A stretch of DNA of 64,000 nt from Exobacillus caeni (GTDB taxonomy: Bacteria > Bacillota > Bacilli > Bacillales > Guptibacillaceae): NCBI RefSeq assembly GCF_005747095.1, contig NZ_SWLG01000004.1, positions 248,001-312,000 of the forward strand, read 5' to 3'. The position numbers were made by a program, and so were the translations under genes. The notes under the pieces were generated by a model. It worked only from the letters and a program-made list of their open reading frames with translations, was not told the origin of the DNA and made no database searches. Shown one piece after another: positions 24,694 through 32,766 of the stretch. Numbering within the stretch: the first letter of the stretch is position 1; the number at the start of each line of letters is the position of its first letter.

Positions 24694-25119
24694 GCTGGCT
24701 CACCTCCTACTTCCCTCATTATATCGAATGCAAATGAATAAATGTACCTAATTTCAGAAAAATAAAAAAGTATTTTATTGGAAAAAAACCTTTATTTTAA
24801 TAGCTTTACGTATCATATTTACTAGAATAATAGAATTGGATGGGTAAATTTTTCGTCAATTGGATGGGTACAAGAAGTTTTTTGAAATTTAAAATAAATT
24901 TAACCATTTCGGAATATGGTAAATTTTTTGAAAGTTGCCAATTCGAAACTGTTTCGGGTGCGAAATTGAGATTGTGATGACCTCCCTAGTCAAATAGTCT
25001 CGTAGTCCTCCGGTCACAGGTTTGATTTGACAGCGATCAAAATCAGAGCCGGGACGGGTCCTAAATTTTTAAAAAAGATCCTCTGCCGAAATGGTTAATC
25101 AAATTATGGGGGTTGAATA
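24694..25119. other. 426-bp divergent regulatory region
   Basis: AT-rich DNA between the MocR-type gene and the oligopeptide-binding protein gene. It holds a direct repeat (see 24834-24870). The second half is less AT-rich and includes the partly complementary TCAAAT (~24991) and ATTTGA (~25024). I found no open reading frame with a good ribosome site, and no riboswitch that I recognise. Confidence 0.6.
24834..24870 (+). promoter_or_regulatory. direct repeat, candidate MocR-regulator operator
   Basis: AATTGGATGGGTA occurs at 24834-24846 and again at 24858-24870, 24 bp start to start. MocR-type regulators bind pairs of direct repeats between divergent genes, so these are good candidates. Confidence 0.5.
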
Positions 25120-26838
25120 ATGAAGAATCGCAAGCTTACGGTATTGTTGTCACTAGTATTGATTCTCAGCCTCTTCTTGTCAGCTTGTTCAGGTAACCAG
25201 GGAGCTTCCTCAAACAATGGTGGAAACTCTAGCGACGGTAACAGCGGGAACAGCGGCAATGAAGATAAAGGCAGTGAAGATGTTGCACAGGTGTTGAATC
25301 TATATGATTCCCAGGATATCCCGACAATGGATTCCACTCAAGCAACTGACGTTGTTGCATTTAACGCAATGAACCAGGTTTTTGAAGGACTTTATCGTCT
25401 GGATGAAAACAACCAGCCTGTACTTGGTGTGGCGGCTGAGGAACCACAAGTAGAACAAAAAGACGGCGAGTCTGTATATACTTTTAAACTACGCGAAGAT
25501 GCTGTTTGGTCTGATGGATCTCCAGTAACAGCTAATGACTTCGTATACTCATGGCAAAAAATTGCTCATCCTGACACTGTAGGTGCTTATGCATTCATGT
25601 TAGGTGTAGCAGGTGTTAAAAACGGAAACGCAGTAATCACTGAAGATGATCCGTTATATGGTAAAGTGGAAGAATTAGGCGTAAAAGCTGTTGATGATAA
25701 AACTCTAGAAGTAACAGTAACTCAAGAAGTTCCTTACTTCAAAGACTTATTAACTTTTGCTGCTCTTTACCCGCAGCCAGCAGAATTTGCTAAGGAACAA
25801 GGCGACAAATACGCTCTTGAGCCTGAAAACATGCTTTACAACGGTCCGTTCGTGCTTTCTGAATGGAAGCATGGCGACAGCTGGAAATTGACTAAAAACG
25901 ATAAGTATTGGGATAAAGACGTAGTTAAGCTTGAAGAAGCAAACTACAAAGTAATCAAAGACGTTGCAACTGTTGTTAACTTGTATGAAACTGGTAAACT
26001 TCACCGCGCTGGTTTAAATGCAGAGTTCGTTGACCAGTTCAAGGACCGTGAAGACTTCGGAACACGCCTTGATCCTACAATGTTCTTCTTGCGTCTAAAC
26101 GAGAAGCACGAAGCTCTTGCTAATGCTGATATCCGTAAAGCGTTATTCCTTGCTTACGACAGACAGGGCCTTGTTAATGTCCTACTTAACAACGGTTCAG
26201 TAGAAGCGCGTTACCTTGTACCAAAAGAATTCACTTTTGGTCCTGACGGAAAAGATTTCCGTGAATTTGCTCCAGACGGATTCTTAGCGGACCAAACTGC
26301 TGATGACGCTAAAACGTACTGGGATAAAGGTCTTAAAGCAATCGGAAAAGACAAAGTTGAACTTGAGTTCTTAACAACTGACAGTGAACTTGCTTCTAAA
26401 ATCGCTGAATATGCAAAAGAGCAGTTCGAACAAAAGCTTCCTGGACTTGCAATTACTATCAACAAGCAGCCATGGAAACAATTCTTAGACCTTGAAGATG
26501 GTGGAGACTTTGACATCTCTACTGGCGGATGGGGACCTGACTATCCAGATCCAATGACTTATGTTGACATGTTTGTAACAGATGGACCATACAACCGTAT
26601 GGGATATTCTAACCCTAAGTTTGATGAGTTAGTAAACAAAGCGAAGACTGAACAGGATGAAGCAAAGCGTTGGGAAATGCTTCAACAAGCTGAAGAGCTT
26701 CTAATCAAAGAAGACACAGCTATCATTCCTACGTATCAAGCTGGTGCTGCTTACCTTGCAAAACCAGAAGTTAAAAACTACTACATCCACCCATTCGGAG
26801 CTGACACTAGCTTGAAGTGGACTTACATTGAGAAGTAA
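25120..26838 (+). CDS. oligopeptide ABC transporter substrate-binding lipoprotein (OppA/DppE-like)
   Basis: 572 residues. Signal peptide with lipobox LSACSGN (Cys near residue 23), then a Ser/Gly/Asn-rich linker and a family 5 solute-binding domain (GLYRLDENNQPVLGVAAEEP, VWSDGSPVTANDFVYSW, GGWGPDYPDPMTYVDMF). It captures peptides outside the membrane. No permease or ATPase genes follow; a strong terminator does, so it must use a transporter encoded elsewhere. Codon choice looks more biased than in its neighbours, suggesting high expression. The divergent MocR-type gene is the probable regulator. Confidence 0.93.
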   Translation: MKNRKLTVLLSLVLILSLFLSACSGNQGASSNNGGNSSDGNSGNSGNEDKGSEDVAQVLNLYDSQDIPTMDSTQATDVVAFNAMNQVFEGLYRLDENNQPVLGVAAEEPQVEQKDGESVYTFKLREDAVWSDGSPVTANDFVYSWQKIAHPDTVGAYAFMLGVAGVKNGNAVITEDDPLYGKVEELGVKAVDDKTLEVTVTQEVPYFKDLLTFAALYPQPAEFAKEQGDKYALEPENMLYNGPFVLSEWKHGDSWKLTKNDKYWDKDVVKLEEANYKVIKDVATVVNLYETGKLHRAGLNAEFVDQFKDREDFGTRLDPTMFFLRLNEKHEALANADIRKALFLAYDRQGLVNVLLNNGSVEARYLVPKEFTFGPDGKDFREFAPDGFLADQTADDAKTYWDKGLKAIGKDKVELEFLTTDSELASKIAEYAKEQFEQKLPGLAITINKQPWKQFLDLEDGGDFDISTGGWGPDYPDPMTYVDMFVTDGPYNRMGYSNPKFDELVNKAKTEQDEAKRWEMLQQAEELLIKEDTAIIPTYQAGAAYLAKPEVKNYYIHPFGADTSLKWTYIEK

Positions 26839-26846
26839 GAAATATT

Positions 26847-26881
26847 AAAAAGGCATTCTCTTCGGAGAATGCCTTTTTTTT
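26847..26881 (+). terminator. rho-independent terminator after oppA-like gene
   Basis: AAAAAGGCATTCTC, loop TTCG, GAGAATGCCTTTTT and more T: a textbook strong terminator. Confidence 0.95.
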
Positions 26882-26902
26882 ACGTTTTAAAAGTTTGTAC
26901 TT

Positions 26903-27074
26903 GGCTCTTTTCGCATACTTTGTTGCTTAATAAGCTACACATTAGAGATGAACTGCGACGCAATTGCAGCATTGATTTCCACACCGAGCAGTTCGCTTTC
27001 CGTAGCGGTCAGCCGTTCGCTATGTCGCAGTTTATGCTTTTGTGGTAAAAACAACAATCCTTTAGAAAACAGCC
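26903..27074. repeat. 172-bp short form of a terminal-inverted-repeat element
   Basis: Ends are GGCTCTTTTCGCATACTTTG and a partly matching inverted CAACAATCCTTTAGAAAACAGCC. The sequence equals the two outer arms of the 634-bp element at 40008-40641 (in inverse orientation) joined together without its middle. No coding capacity. It lies 12 bp from the amidase stop. Confidence 0.8.
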
Positions 27075-27085
27075 CTGTATTTTCA

Positions 27086-28537
27086 TTAAGATAGAGCTGG
27101 AGGAGTTCGAACTTTGGTCGCTTGTTCAAAACTGTAGCCAAGCTTGATCAGGGTATATTCACTATATGCCTGCCCGGTGAACATTACGCCGAAGGGCTGA
27201 CCGTCTGAGTCATAACCAGCCGGAATTGTAATCGAAGGGTACCCTGCTTTTGCAGGAATACCTGAACCCATATCCTTTGGAAAAAAGATTGCATCCAAGT
27301 TGTTCTCATTTATTACTCGGTCAATTCCTTCCTTACGTGCCAGTTTCATGTCATTCAGCTTACTTTGCAAATAAGCGCTATCTGTTAGATTGCCGCTCGT
27401 TGCCTGTGAATCAATAAGAAGCGTCTGTCCATACTTCAGCATTTTTTCTTCATGTTCATGATTAAAAGCGATTAACTCTTTGAGAGAATGCACAGGCAAG
27501 CCGTTACTTACAGTTGCTAAATAAGCGTTAAGGGCTGATTTAAATTCATATAAAAGAACATTAAAGTCCCATTCTTTTTCCTTTTCTATCGGGGAAATCA
27601 TCTCTAACTCAACTAGAGTAGCACCTTTTTGTTTTAAAACTTCCAGGCTATTATTGTAAATTTCTTGTTGCTCAGAGGAAAGATGCTTCATATATCCTTC
27701 TGGTGGAATGCCAATTCTGCTATTAAGTAAACCGTCCTCGAGTAGATATCCCGTATAATCAATATAGGCAACTTTTTCTGACATAATAGTAGCCGGGTCC
27801 TTTTCATCAATTCCTTTAATCGTATTGAGCAGGATTGCAGCATCGGTCACGTTTTTTGTCATTGGACCCGCTGTATCCTGGCTATGTGCGATCGGGATGA
27901 TGCCAGATCTGCTTACGAGTCCTACAGTAGGCTTAATCCCAACAAGCGAGTTTTGATTCGCAGGATTTAGGATGCTTCCGGAAGTCTCCGTTCCGATTGC
28001 AGCAACTGCGAAGTTTGAAGCTATTGCAGCACCGGATCCGGAACTTGAGCCCCCGACATCGAACGTCCCCGGACCATACGGATTTTGGACCTGTCCACCA
28101 CGTGAGCTGTAGCCGCTTGGCATGTTTTCCGTCATAAAGTTGGCCCACTCTGTCATGTTTGTCTTACCGAGAATAACGGCCCCTGCATTTCGAAGTTGCT
28201 TTGCGATAAATGCATCTTCTTCTGCATAGGAATTAGCAAGCGCAAGGGAACCCGCACTTGTATGCATTTTATCAGCTGTATCAATATTATCTTTAATTAG
28301 TACAGGAATACCATGTAGAGGTCCGCGGACCCGGTGCTGTTCCCGTTCATAATCCATCGCCTCTGCGATAAATATCGCATCCGGGTTTATTTCCAGCACA
28401 GCGTTGATTTTACCGTTATACTGAGCGATCCGCTCAAGATAATAAAGGACAAGCTCTTTGGATGAGAGACGTTTGTAGTTCATTTCATTTTGAATATCTG
28501 TAATAGTAGCAGTTTCTAGCCAATCAATATCTAGCAT
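27086..28537 (-). CDS. amidase signature-family hydrolase
   Basis: 483 residues. The Ser-cisSer-Lys machinery is visible: VLIKDNIDT (Lys, about residue 82), GGSSSGSGAAIAS (about 162-174) and the nucleophile region IGTETSGSI followed by GIKPTVGLVSRSGIIP. Family members hydrolyse amides such as acylated amines, peptide amides or Glu-tRNA amide donors. There is no GatB/C neighbour, so GatA is unlikely. AAGGAAG precedes the ATG. It is not in an operon; the specific substrate is unknown. Confidence 0.88.
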   Translation of the reverse strand: MLDIDWLETATITDIQNEMNYKRLSSKELVLYYLERIAQYNGKINAVLEINPDAIFIAEAMDYEREQHRVRGPLHGIPVLIKDNIDTADKMHTSAGSLALANSYAEEDAFIAKQLRNAGAVILGKTNMTEWANFMTENMPSGYSSRGGQVQNPYGPGTFDVGGSSSGSGAAIASNFAVAAIGTETSGSILNPANQNSLVGIKPTVGLVSRSGIIPIAHSQDTAGPMTKNVTDAAILLNTIKGIDEKDPATIMSEKVAYIDYTGYLLEDGLLNSRIGIPPEGYMKHLSSEQQEIYNNSLEVLKQKGATLVELEMISPIEKEKEWDFNVLLYEFKSALNAYLATVSNGLPVHSLKELIAFNHEHEEKMLKYGQTLLIDSQATSGNLTDSAYLQSKLNDMKLARKEGIDRVINENNLDAIFFPKDMGSGIPAKAGYPSITIPAGYDSDGQPFGVMFTGQAYSEYTLIKLGYSFEQATKVRTPPALS

Positions 28538-28739
28538 AAAGTGTAACTTCCTTTCATCAGTTAGTCTTTTTTCAATTCTTTAAAAAATCCTTAAATCCTT
28601 TTAATTGAACTTGAATTAGCAAAAAGAGCAGGAACAGAGAGGATAATAAGGAAGAGCCGGTACAGGGGAACTAAAGTGAAAGCGGGTGTAACATTGAAAA
28701 TACAAAACAACCGAACCTGAGTTGGTTCGGTTGTTCATG

Positions 28740-29321
28740 CTATGCTATTTTAGTTTGTCTGGCAAACCATGGCTGCAGTTTCACAAATAGTAGAATGAAA
28801 GAAACTGCAATGATTATTCCTTTTATAATATTAAACGGTGTTATGCCTGTTAAAACAAGTGTCGAGCGTGCTGCAGCTGACATTTCTTCAAATCCCATAA
28901 ACCAGGTATAAGCAGGCAGGATCAGGACATAATTCAATAATCCCATGATTATGGACATTAATAAAGTACCTGCGACTAACCCGACTGTCAGCCCTTTTTT
29001 CGTTTGTTTAAATTTACGGAAGATATATGCGGTCGGTACGATGAACAGCGTTCCTGCTATAAAGTTAGCAAGCTGACCGACAGGCACGCCAGTAAAGCTT
29101 CCGGCAATTCCGTAATGAATCGTATTTTTGATTGCTTCTACCGCCACTCCCGCAAGTGGACCGTACAGGACAGCTACAAATAACGCTGGGATCTCACTAA
29201 AGTCAATTTGCAAGAATGGAGGAAACCCCGGCAATGGAAAATCTAGCAGCATCAGTAAATAAGAAATACTGCTGAACATGGCCACAACAATCATGCGTTG
29301 TGTTTTTGATCTTGTTTTCAT
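28740..29321 (-). CDS. ribU: riboflavin ECF transporter substrate-binding subunit RibU
   Basis: 193 residues with five to six membrane helices. The start is the ATG at 29321 with GGGAGA upstream; the open frame further 5' covers the riboswitch terminator and is not translated. LDFPLPGFPPFLQIDFSEIPAL, YGPLAGVAVEAIKNTIHY and the final helices are RibU features. It binds riboflavin in the membrane and works with the shared EcfA/A'/T module encoded elsewhere. An FMN riboswitch and its terminator lie in the leader, so uptake is shut off when FMN is plentiful. Confidence 0.93.
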   Translation of the reverse strand: MKTRSKTQRMIVVAMFSSISYLLMLLDFPLPGFPPFLQIDFSEIPALFVAVLYGPLAGVAVEAIKNTIHYGIAGSFTGVPVGQLANFIAGTLFIVPTAYIFRKFKQTKKGLTVGLVAGTLLMSIIMGLLNYVLILPAYTWFMGFEEMSAAARSTLVLTGITPFNIIKGIIIAVSFILLFVKLQPWFARQTKIA

Positions 29322-29386
29322 AGAATAAATCTCTCCCTTTTTTCCGAACCATCGAAAAAGGAGATGTGGTCCCACAGCCAGAAAAT

Positions 29387-29419
29387 AAAAAAAACCGAGA
29401 GTGCAGGGCTCCGGTTTTT
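29387..29419 (-). terminator. riboswitch-controlled terminator of ribU
   Basis: On the minus strand CCGGAG and CTC(T)CGG pair around CCCTGCA and are followed by eight T. It lies between the FMN aptamer and the ribU start, the usual place for the attenuator. Confidence 0.8.
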
Positions 29420-29467
29420 GGCATGGGGGAATAAAGCAAGCTATAATGTTAAAACTTGCTCTGACCA

Positions 29468-29600
29468 CCATCTTCTCCCATCCAGACTATACTGTCGGCC
29501 CTGGAATCGCACCAGATCCTGCCCAAAATAAAGGCTCGCGGACTTAGGAAAACTTCTCCATCACCGCCGGTCGGGAATTACACCCTGCCCCGAAGATAGT
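29468..29600 (-). promoter_or_regulatory. FMN riboswitch (RFN element)
   Basis: Minus-strand sequence has the RFN signatures in order: ATCTTCGGGGCAGGGTG, AATTCCCGACCGGCGGT, AGTCCGCGAGC, GGTGCGATTCC and GGCCGACAGTATAGTCTGGA. It lies 150 bp upstream of ribU on the same strand. Confidence 0.96.
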
Positions 29601-29815
29601 TCGATATTTAATTACAGTTATAATTATACCTCTGTTGATAGCTATTCTCAAATAAAATATCTTTCACTTGTTGAGTATTGGTGAATTAAATGTTAAACAG
29701 GAAGGCAATACAGATACAACGGTAAGATACCGATTCATGCAGCCCCTAAATTATAATCTAGATTTTGTTTGATTATAATAGGTACCTGTTGCTACTAGTT
29801 ATGTTTTAAAACGTG

Positions 29816-29848
29816 AAAAAAGCCTTCTGACATATCAGAAAGCTTTTT
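29816..29848 (-). terminator. terminator after cytochrome c gene
   Basis: AAAAAGC-TTCTGA pairs with TCAGAA-GCTTTTT; with A and T runs on each side it can stop transcription in either direction. It lies 11 bp beyond the cytochrome stop. Confidence 0.8.
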
Positions 29849-29859
29849 GGTAACCGAAA

Positions 29860-30213
29860 TTATTTTTTCTCTGAAAGCCACTTGGCTACGGCTTCGGCTT
29901 CTTTACCTTTGATAACACCTGCAGGCATTCCTCCGCCTTTACCATTCTGGATAATGCCAAGAATCTCTTCTTGAGAGTACTTTCCTCCGACCTTGTTAAG
30001 AGCTGGTCCAACTTGCCCTTCAAGATTCTGACCGTGACAGCTTGCACAGTTAGCTGCAAAGACTTCTTCAGCATTAACTTCTGTTCCAGCTTCTTCGCCG
30101 TGTTCTTCTCCGCCGCCAGCCTGTTCTTCAGTTGACGTTAGCCAGTATGTAAATCCCACGACAATGCCAAGGAAAACAATCACCGATAATGTATAAGCCA
30201 GGTACTTATTCAA
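29860..30213 (-). CDS. cccA: membrane-anchored cytochrome c-550
   Basis: 117 residues. TTG 30213 is chosen because GGAGGTGA ends 5 bp upstream; an upstream ATG would include that site. One N-terminal helix anchors the protein, then an acidic Gly/Glu linker and a class I cytochrome domain with heme motif CASCH (CxxCH) and distal Met in GGGMPAGVI. It carries electrons outside the membrane, near the terminal oxidase, as for CccA of B. subtilis. Single-gene unit with its own terminator. CccB (lipoprotein) is excluded because there is no lipobox. Confidence 0.85.
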   Translation of the reverse strand: MNKYLAYTLSVIVFLGIVVGFTYWLTSTEEQAGGGEEHGEEAGTEVNAEEVFAANCASCHGQNLEGQVGPALNKVGGKYSQEEILGIIQNGKGGGMPAGVIKGKEAEAVAKWLSEKK

Positions 30214-30442
30214 CCGTATCACCTCCGATAATATCATATCACATTTTAAGATTAGATTAGAATTGCCTATCTTTATTTTTTCTTTTTTTTACAATACTAT
30301 ACATTTACTATTTTTGATTCTAGTAAACTTCTTCTTCTAATTTAAATCACCTGTTCATAGAAATAGAATAACACAAAAGAAAAAGAACCTTTTATCTATT
30401 TGATAAAGAAAATAAGTACAAGCTCAGAAAGGATGTAAGGTC

Positions 30443-31618
30443 ATGAGAGGATCAGCGTTTGGAATGTATGGACAGCCGCGGGAGAGGCATCTTAGAACGA
30501 TATCTTTTTTTATAATCTTAGGTTTAATTGTCTTGTTTATCATGGTAGGCTTTATTACCTCTTCTGAATCAAAATACCGCTTATCTTCGTCCATGCTCCA
30601 TGAATGGATAACGAGTTTTTCTACTGAAGCGCTGGTTTATACAATGGGTTGGGAAAATCCTTATTTTACACAAGTTTTGCCTGAAGGAAGTGAACCGCCT
30701 GCCCTCTCGTCGGTAGCCTTTCAATTTGCTACAAGTGTAAAACCAGGCGATATACGGAGCTTGCTCGGAAGGGAACTTCCTGGCTTTGCATTATATGATT
30801 CCAAGATTCTAATTGCCGGTGAAGGAACGGATTATACCAATCTACCAAATGAATCAGCTCCGCCTGTTGAAGAATTGTTGAAAGAGAGGAAAGTTGCCGA
30901 AGAACAACTGAAGGTAAGTGACCCGCAGCAGCCGATAGCACCACCGGTACAAACCACAAATGGAAAGAAGGTTGTGTATATCTACCATACACACAGCTGG
31001 GAATCTTTTCTTCCTCTTTTAGGACTTGAAGGATCGAAGGATACAAACAAAGCGTCAGATGGAAAAACAAACATTACCTTGATTGGGGAAAAGCTGGGAG
31101 AAGAGCTTGAAAAGAGGGGGATTGGAACACAGGTAGATACGACAAATATTGGTTCTGTCTTAAATAATAAAGGCTGGGATTCTTATAAATCCTATGATGC
31201 ATCGAGGCCTATCGTACAATCTGCGATGGGTAGCAATCAGGACCTGCAGTTTTTCTTTGATCTGCACCGGGATTCATTCAGGGAAAAGGTCACAACAGCT
31301 ACGATAAATAATAAGTCTTACGCTCGGACATTTTTTGTCATCGGAAAAGAAAACCCTCACTATGAGCAAAACTACCAGATGGCAACAGAACTGCATAAAG
31401 CCCTTGAAAAGAGGTATCCGGGGTTAAGCAGAGGAGTAATCGAAAAACAGGGAAAAGGAGTCAACGGGGTATATAACCAGGATTTGTCTCCAAATTCGCT
31501 GTTGATCGAAATCGGCGGGGTGGATAATTCGATCGAAGAGTTGAACCGAACGGTCGTTGCACTTGCTGAAGTGATCAGTGACTTTTACTGGCAGGCACAA
31601 AAAGTTAGCGCAGAATAA
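30443..31618 (+). CDS. spoIIP: stage II sporulation protein P
   Basis: 391 residues, one N-terminal helix (about 22-43) and an extracytoplasmic domain. The conserved SpoIIP motifs YIYHTHSWESFLP (near 179-191) and FFDLHRDS (near 269-276) are present. SpoIIP is an amidase/endopeptidase that, with SpoIID and SpoIIM, degrades septal peptidoglycan during engulfment in the mother cell. In B. subtilis it follows gpr; here it stands alone between the cytochrome gene and a terminator. The ATG follows GAAAGGATG. It may be a second copy, which this window cannot show. Confidence 0.9.
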   Translation: MRGSAFGMYGQPRERHLRTISFFIILGLIVLFIMVGFITSSESKYRLSSSMLHEWITSFSTEALVYTMGWENPYFTQVLPEGSEPPALSSVAFQFATSVKPGDIRSLLGRELPGFALYDSKILIAGEGTDYTNLPNESAPPVEELLKERKVAEEQLKVSDPQQPIAPPVQTTNGKKVVYIYHTHSWESFLPLLGLEGSKDTNKASDGKTNITLIGEKLGEELEKRGIGTQVDTTNIGSVLNNKGWDSYKSYDASRPIVQSAMGSNQDLQFFFDLHRDSFREKVTTATINNKSYARTFFVIGKENPHYEQNYQMATELHKALEKRYPGLSRGVIEKQGKGVNGVYNQDLSPNSLLIEIGGVDNSIEELNRTVVALAEVISDFYWQAQKVSAE

Positions 31619-31622
31619 TAAA

Positions 31623-31666
31623 TAAGAGACTGGCTCATCCCAGACGGTGAGCCAATCTCTTATTTT
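31623..31666. terminator. bidirectional terminator between spoIIP and yitT-like gene
   Basis: TAAGAGACTGGCTCA pairs with TGAGCCAATCTCTTA around an 8-nt loop, T-rich on the spoIIP side. Its right arm runs into the last codons of the minus-strand gene. Confidence 0.85.
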
Positions 31667-32244
31667 ACCCATTCTTCCTTTTTCCTGACTGTTAGAACAC
31701 TTGTTGCAAATCCAACCGCAGAGATGGTTAAAGCGGAGTACAACGAGGAATCCAACCCGATTGTCGGTGCACCTGCCAGGATGACAAAACCATCGATTAA
31801 AAAGATAATAATACCAACGTTCATAGAAGTGAAACTGGCGATAAACTGGGCGAGCAAATCGGTTCCACCCGTACTTGTTTTATGGCGAAGCATGATTCCG
31901 ATTCCTGTGCCGACCAATATACCGCCGATCAAGGCACTTAACAAGATAGAGGTAGTAAAGATCCCTCTTAAGGGAGTTAGAATATCGATGAATAAAGAAG
32001 ATAACAACAGGCCGTGGAGACTGTTATAGAAATATGTCCGAAAATAAATAAAGGCATAAATATAAAGGGGAACACTCAACAGAATGATTGTCAGGCCAGG
32101 TTTATATCCCCACATATACTTAACTATAAGCCCTATACCGATCATCCCGCCATCGATTAAATGATGGGGAACAAGAAAACCGTTAATCCCTGCCCCTACG
32201 AGAAAACTTCCCGTCATTACAGCCAGGAAACGCTTGAAAACCAT
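31660..32244 (-). CDS. short YitT-family membrane protein (DUF161 only)
   Basis: 194 residues. The ATG at 32244 is chosen for its AGGTGATAGTC context. Five to six helices with FLVGAGINGFLVPHHLIDGG and MLRHKTSTGGTDLLAQFI are the YitT membrane-repeat signatures. Family members are usually ~280 residues with a C-terminal DUF2179 domain; here the protein stops after the membrane part. No frameshift or DUF2179 remnant follows, so it seems to be a genuine short form. The function of the family is unknown. Confidence 0.8.
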   Translation of the reverse strand: MVFKRFLAVMTGSFLVGAGINGFLVPHHLIDGGMIGIGLIVKYMWGYKPGLTIILLSVPLYIYAFIYFRTYFYNSLHGLLLSSLFIDILTPLRGIFTTSILLSALIGGILVGTGIGIMLRHKTSTGGTDLLAQFIASFTSMNVGIIIFLIDGFVILAGAPTIGLDSSLYSALTISAVGFATSVLTVRKKEEWVK

Positions 32245-32350
32245 GACTATCACCTGCTTTGGATAAAACTTTTTTGTCCAGAGAATAAATTTATAAGATG
32301 AAGTTATTCGATGAAGAGCAAATATGAGAGCTAACGTACAAGGACGACTA

Positions 32351-32525
32351 ACCTCAGCCTTCACTTAAGGGCTTGCCAATCGGTGAGTTTTCTTTACCGT
32401 ATAGAACATATAACTTTTATAGCGGAGGAGAAGGACCGACGTCGCAAAAAAGTTTAAGAATATAGATAAGAGCAACTACACCTCTGCCTTCACTTAAGGT
32501 CTTGGCAATCGGAGAGTTTTCTTTA
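32351..32525. repeat. two 46-bp direct repeats upstream of the GGDEF-EAL gene
   Basis: 32351-32396 and 32480-32525 match at 42 of 46 positions (core CCTTCACTTAAGG). One pair of changes, CTCA...TGAG in the first and CTCT...AGAG in the second, keeps a possible stem intact. The 520-bp gap 32245-32766 otherwise holds AT-rich DNA and no gene that I can support. The repeats could be read on either strand (upstream of yitT on minus, of the GGDEF-EAL gene on plus). Confidence 0.75.
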
Positions 32526-32766
32526 TATGTATGTCCTAATGCTTCCTTTCATTCGAAAAGGATACATTGTAGGATGATGATGGAAACAAGGGAAGCCGGG
32601 GAATAAAAGTGAAAAATATTATTCTATTTTAAGAGGAGAACGTAAAATTTAGCAGAAATAATCTATTGGTGGAAAAATAAGGGGGAAATTGAAGTTTTTT
32701 ATGTAAAAAGTCATTATTGCAAGGATAAAGAAAGAAAAATGGGAGACCGTTGAACGGAGATATAAA

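Noticed and set aside
24960-25080. T-box or other riboswitch upstream of the oligopeptide-binding protein gene
   Set aside because: No T-box AGGGTGGNACCGCG sequence, no terminator/antiterminator pair, and no known aptamer signature; only loose inverted repeats.
32351-32525. Cyclic di-GMP-I riboswitch before the GGDEF-EAL gene
   Set aside because: The conserved CACGCACAGGGCAAACC and GGTAGGTAGCGGGG parts are absent, so the repeats were listed as unknown instead.
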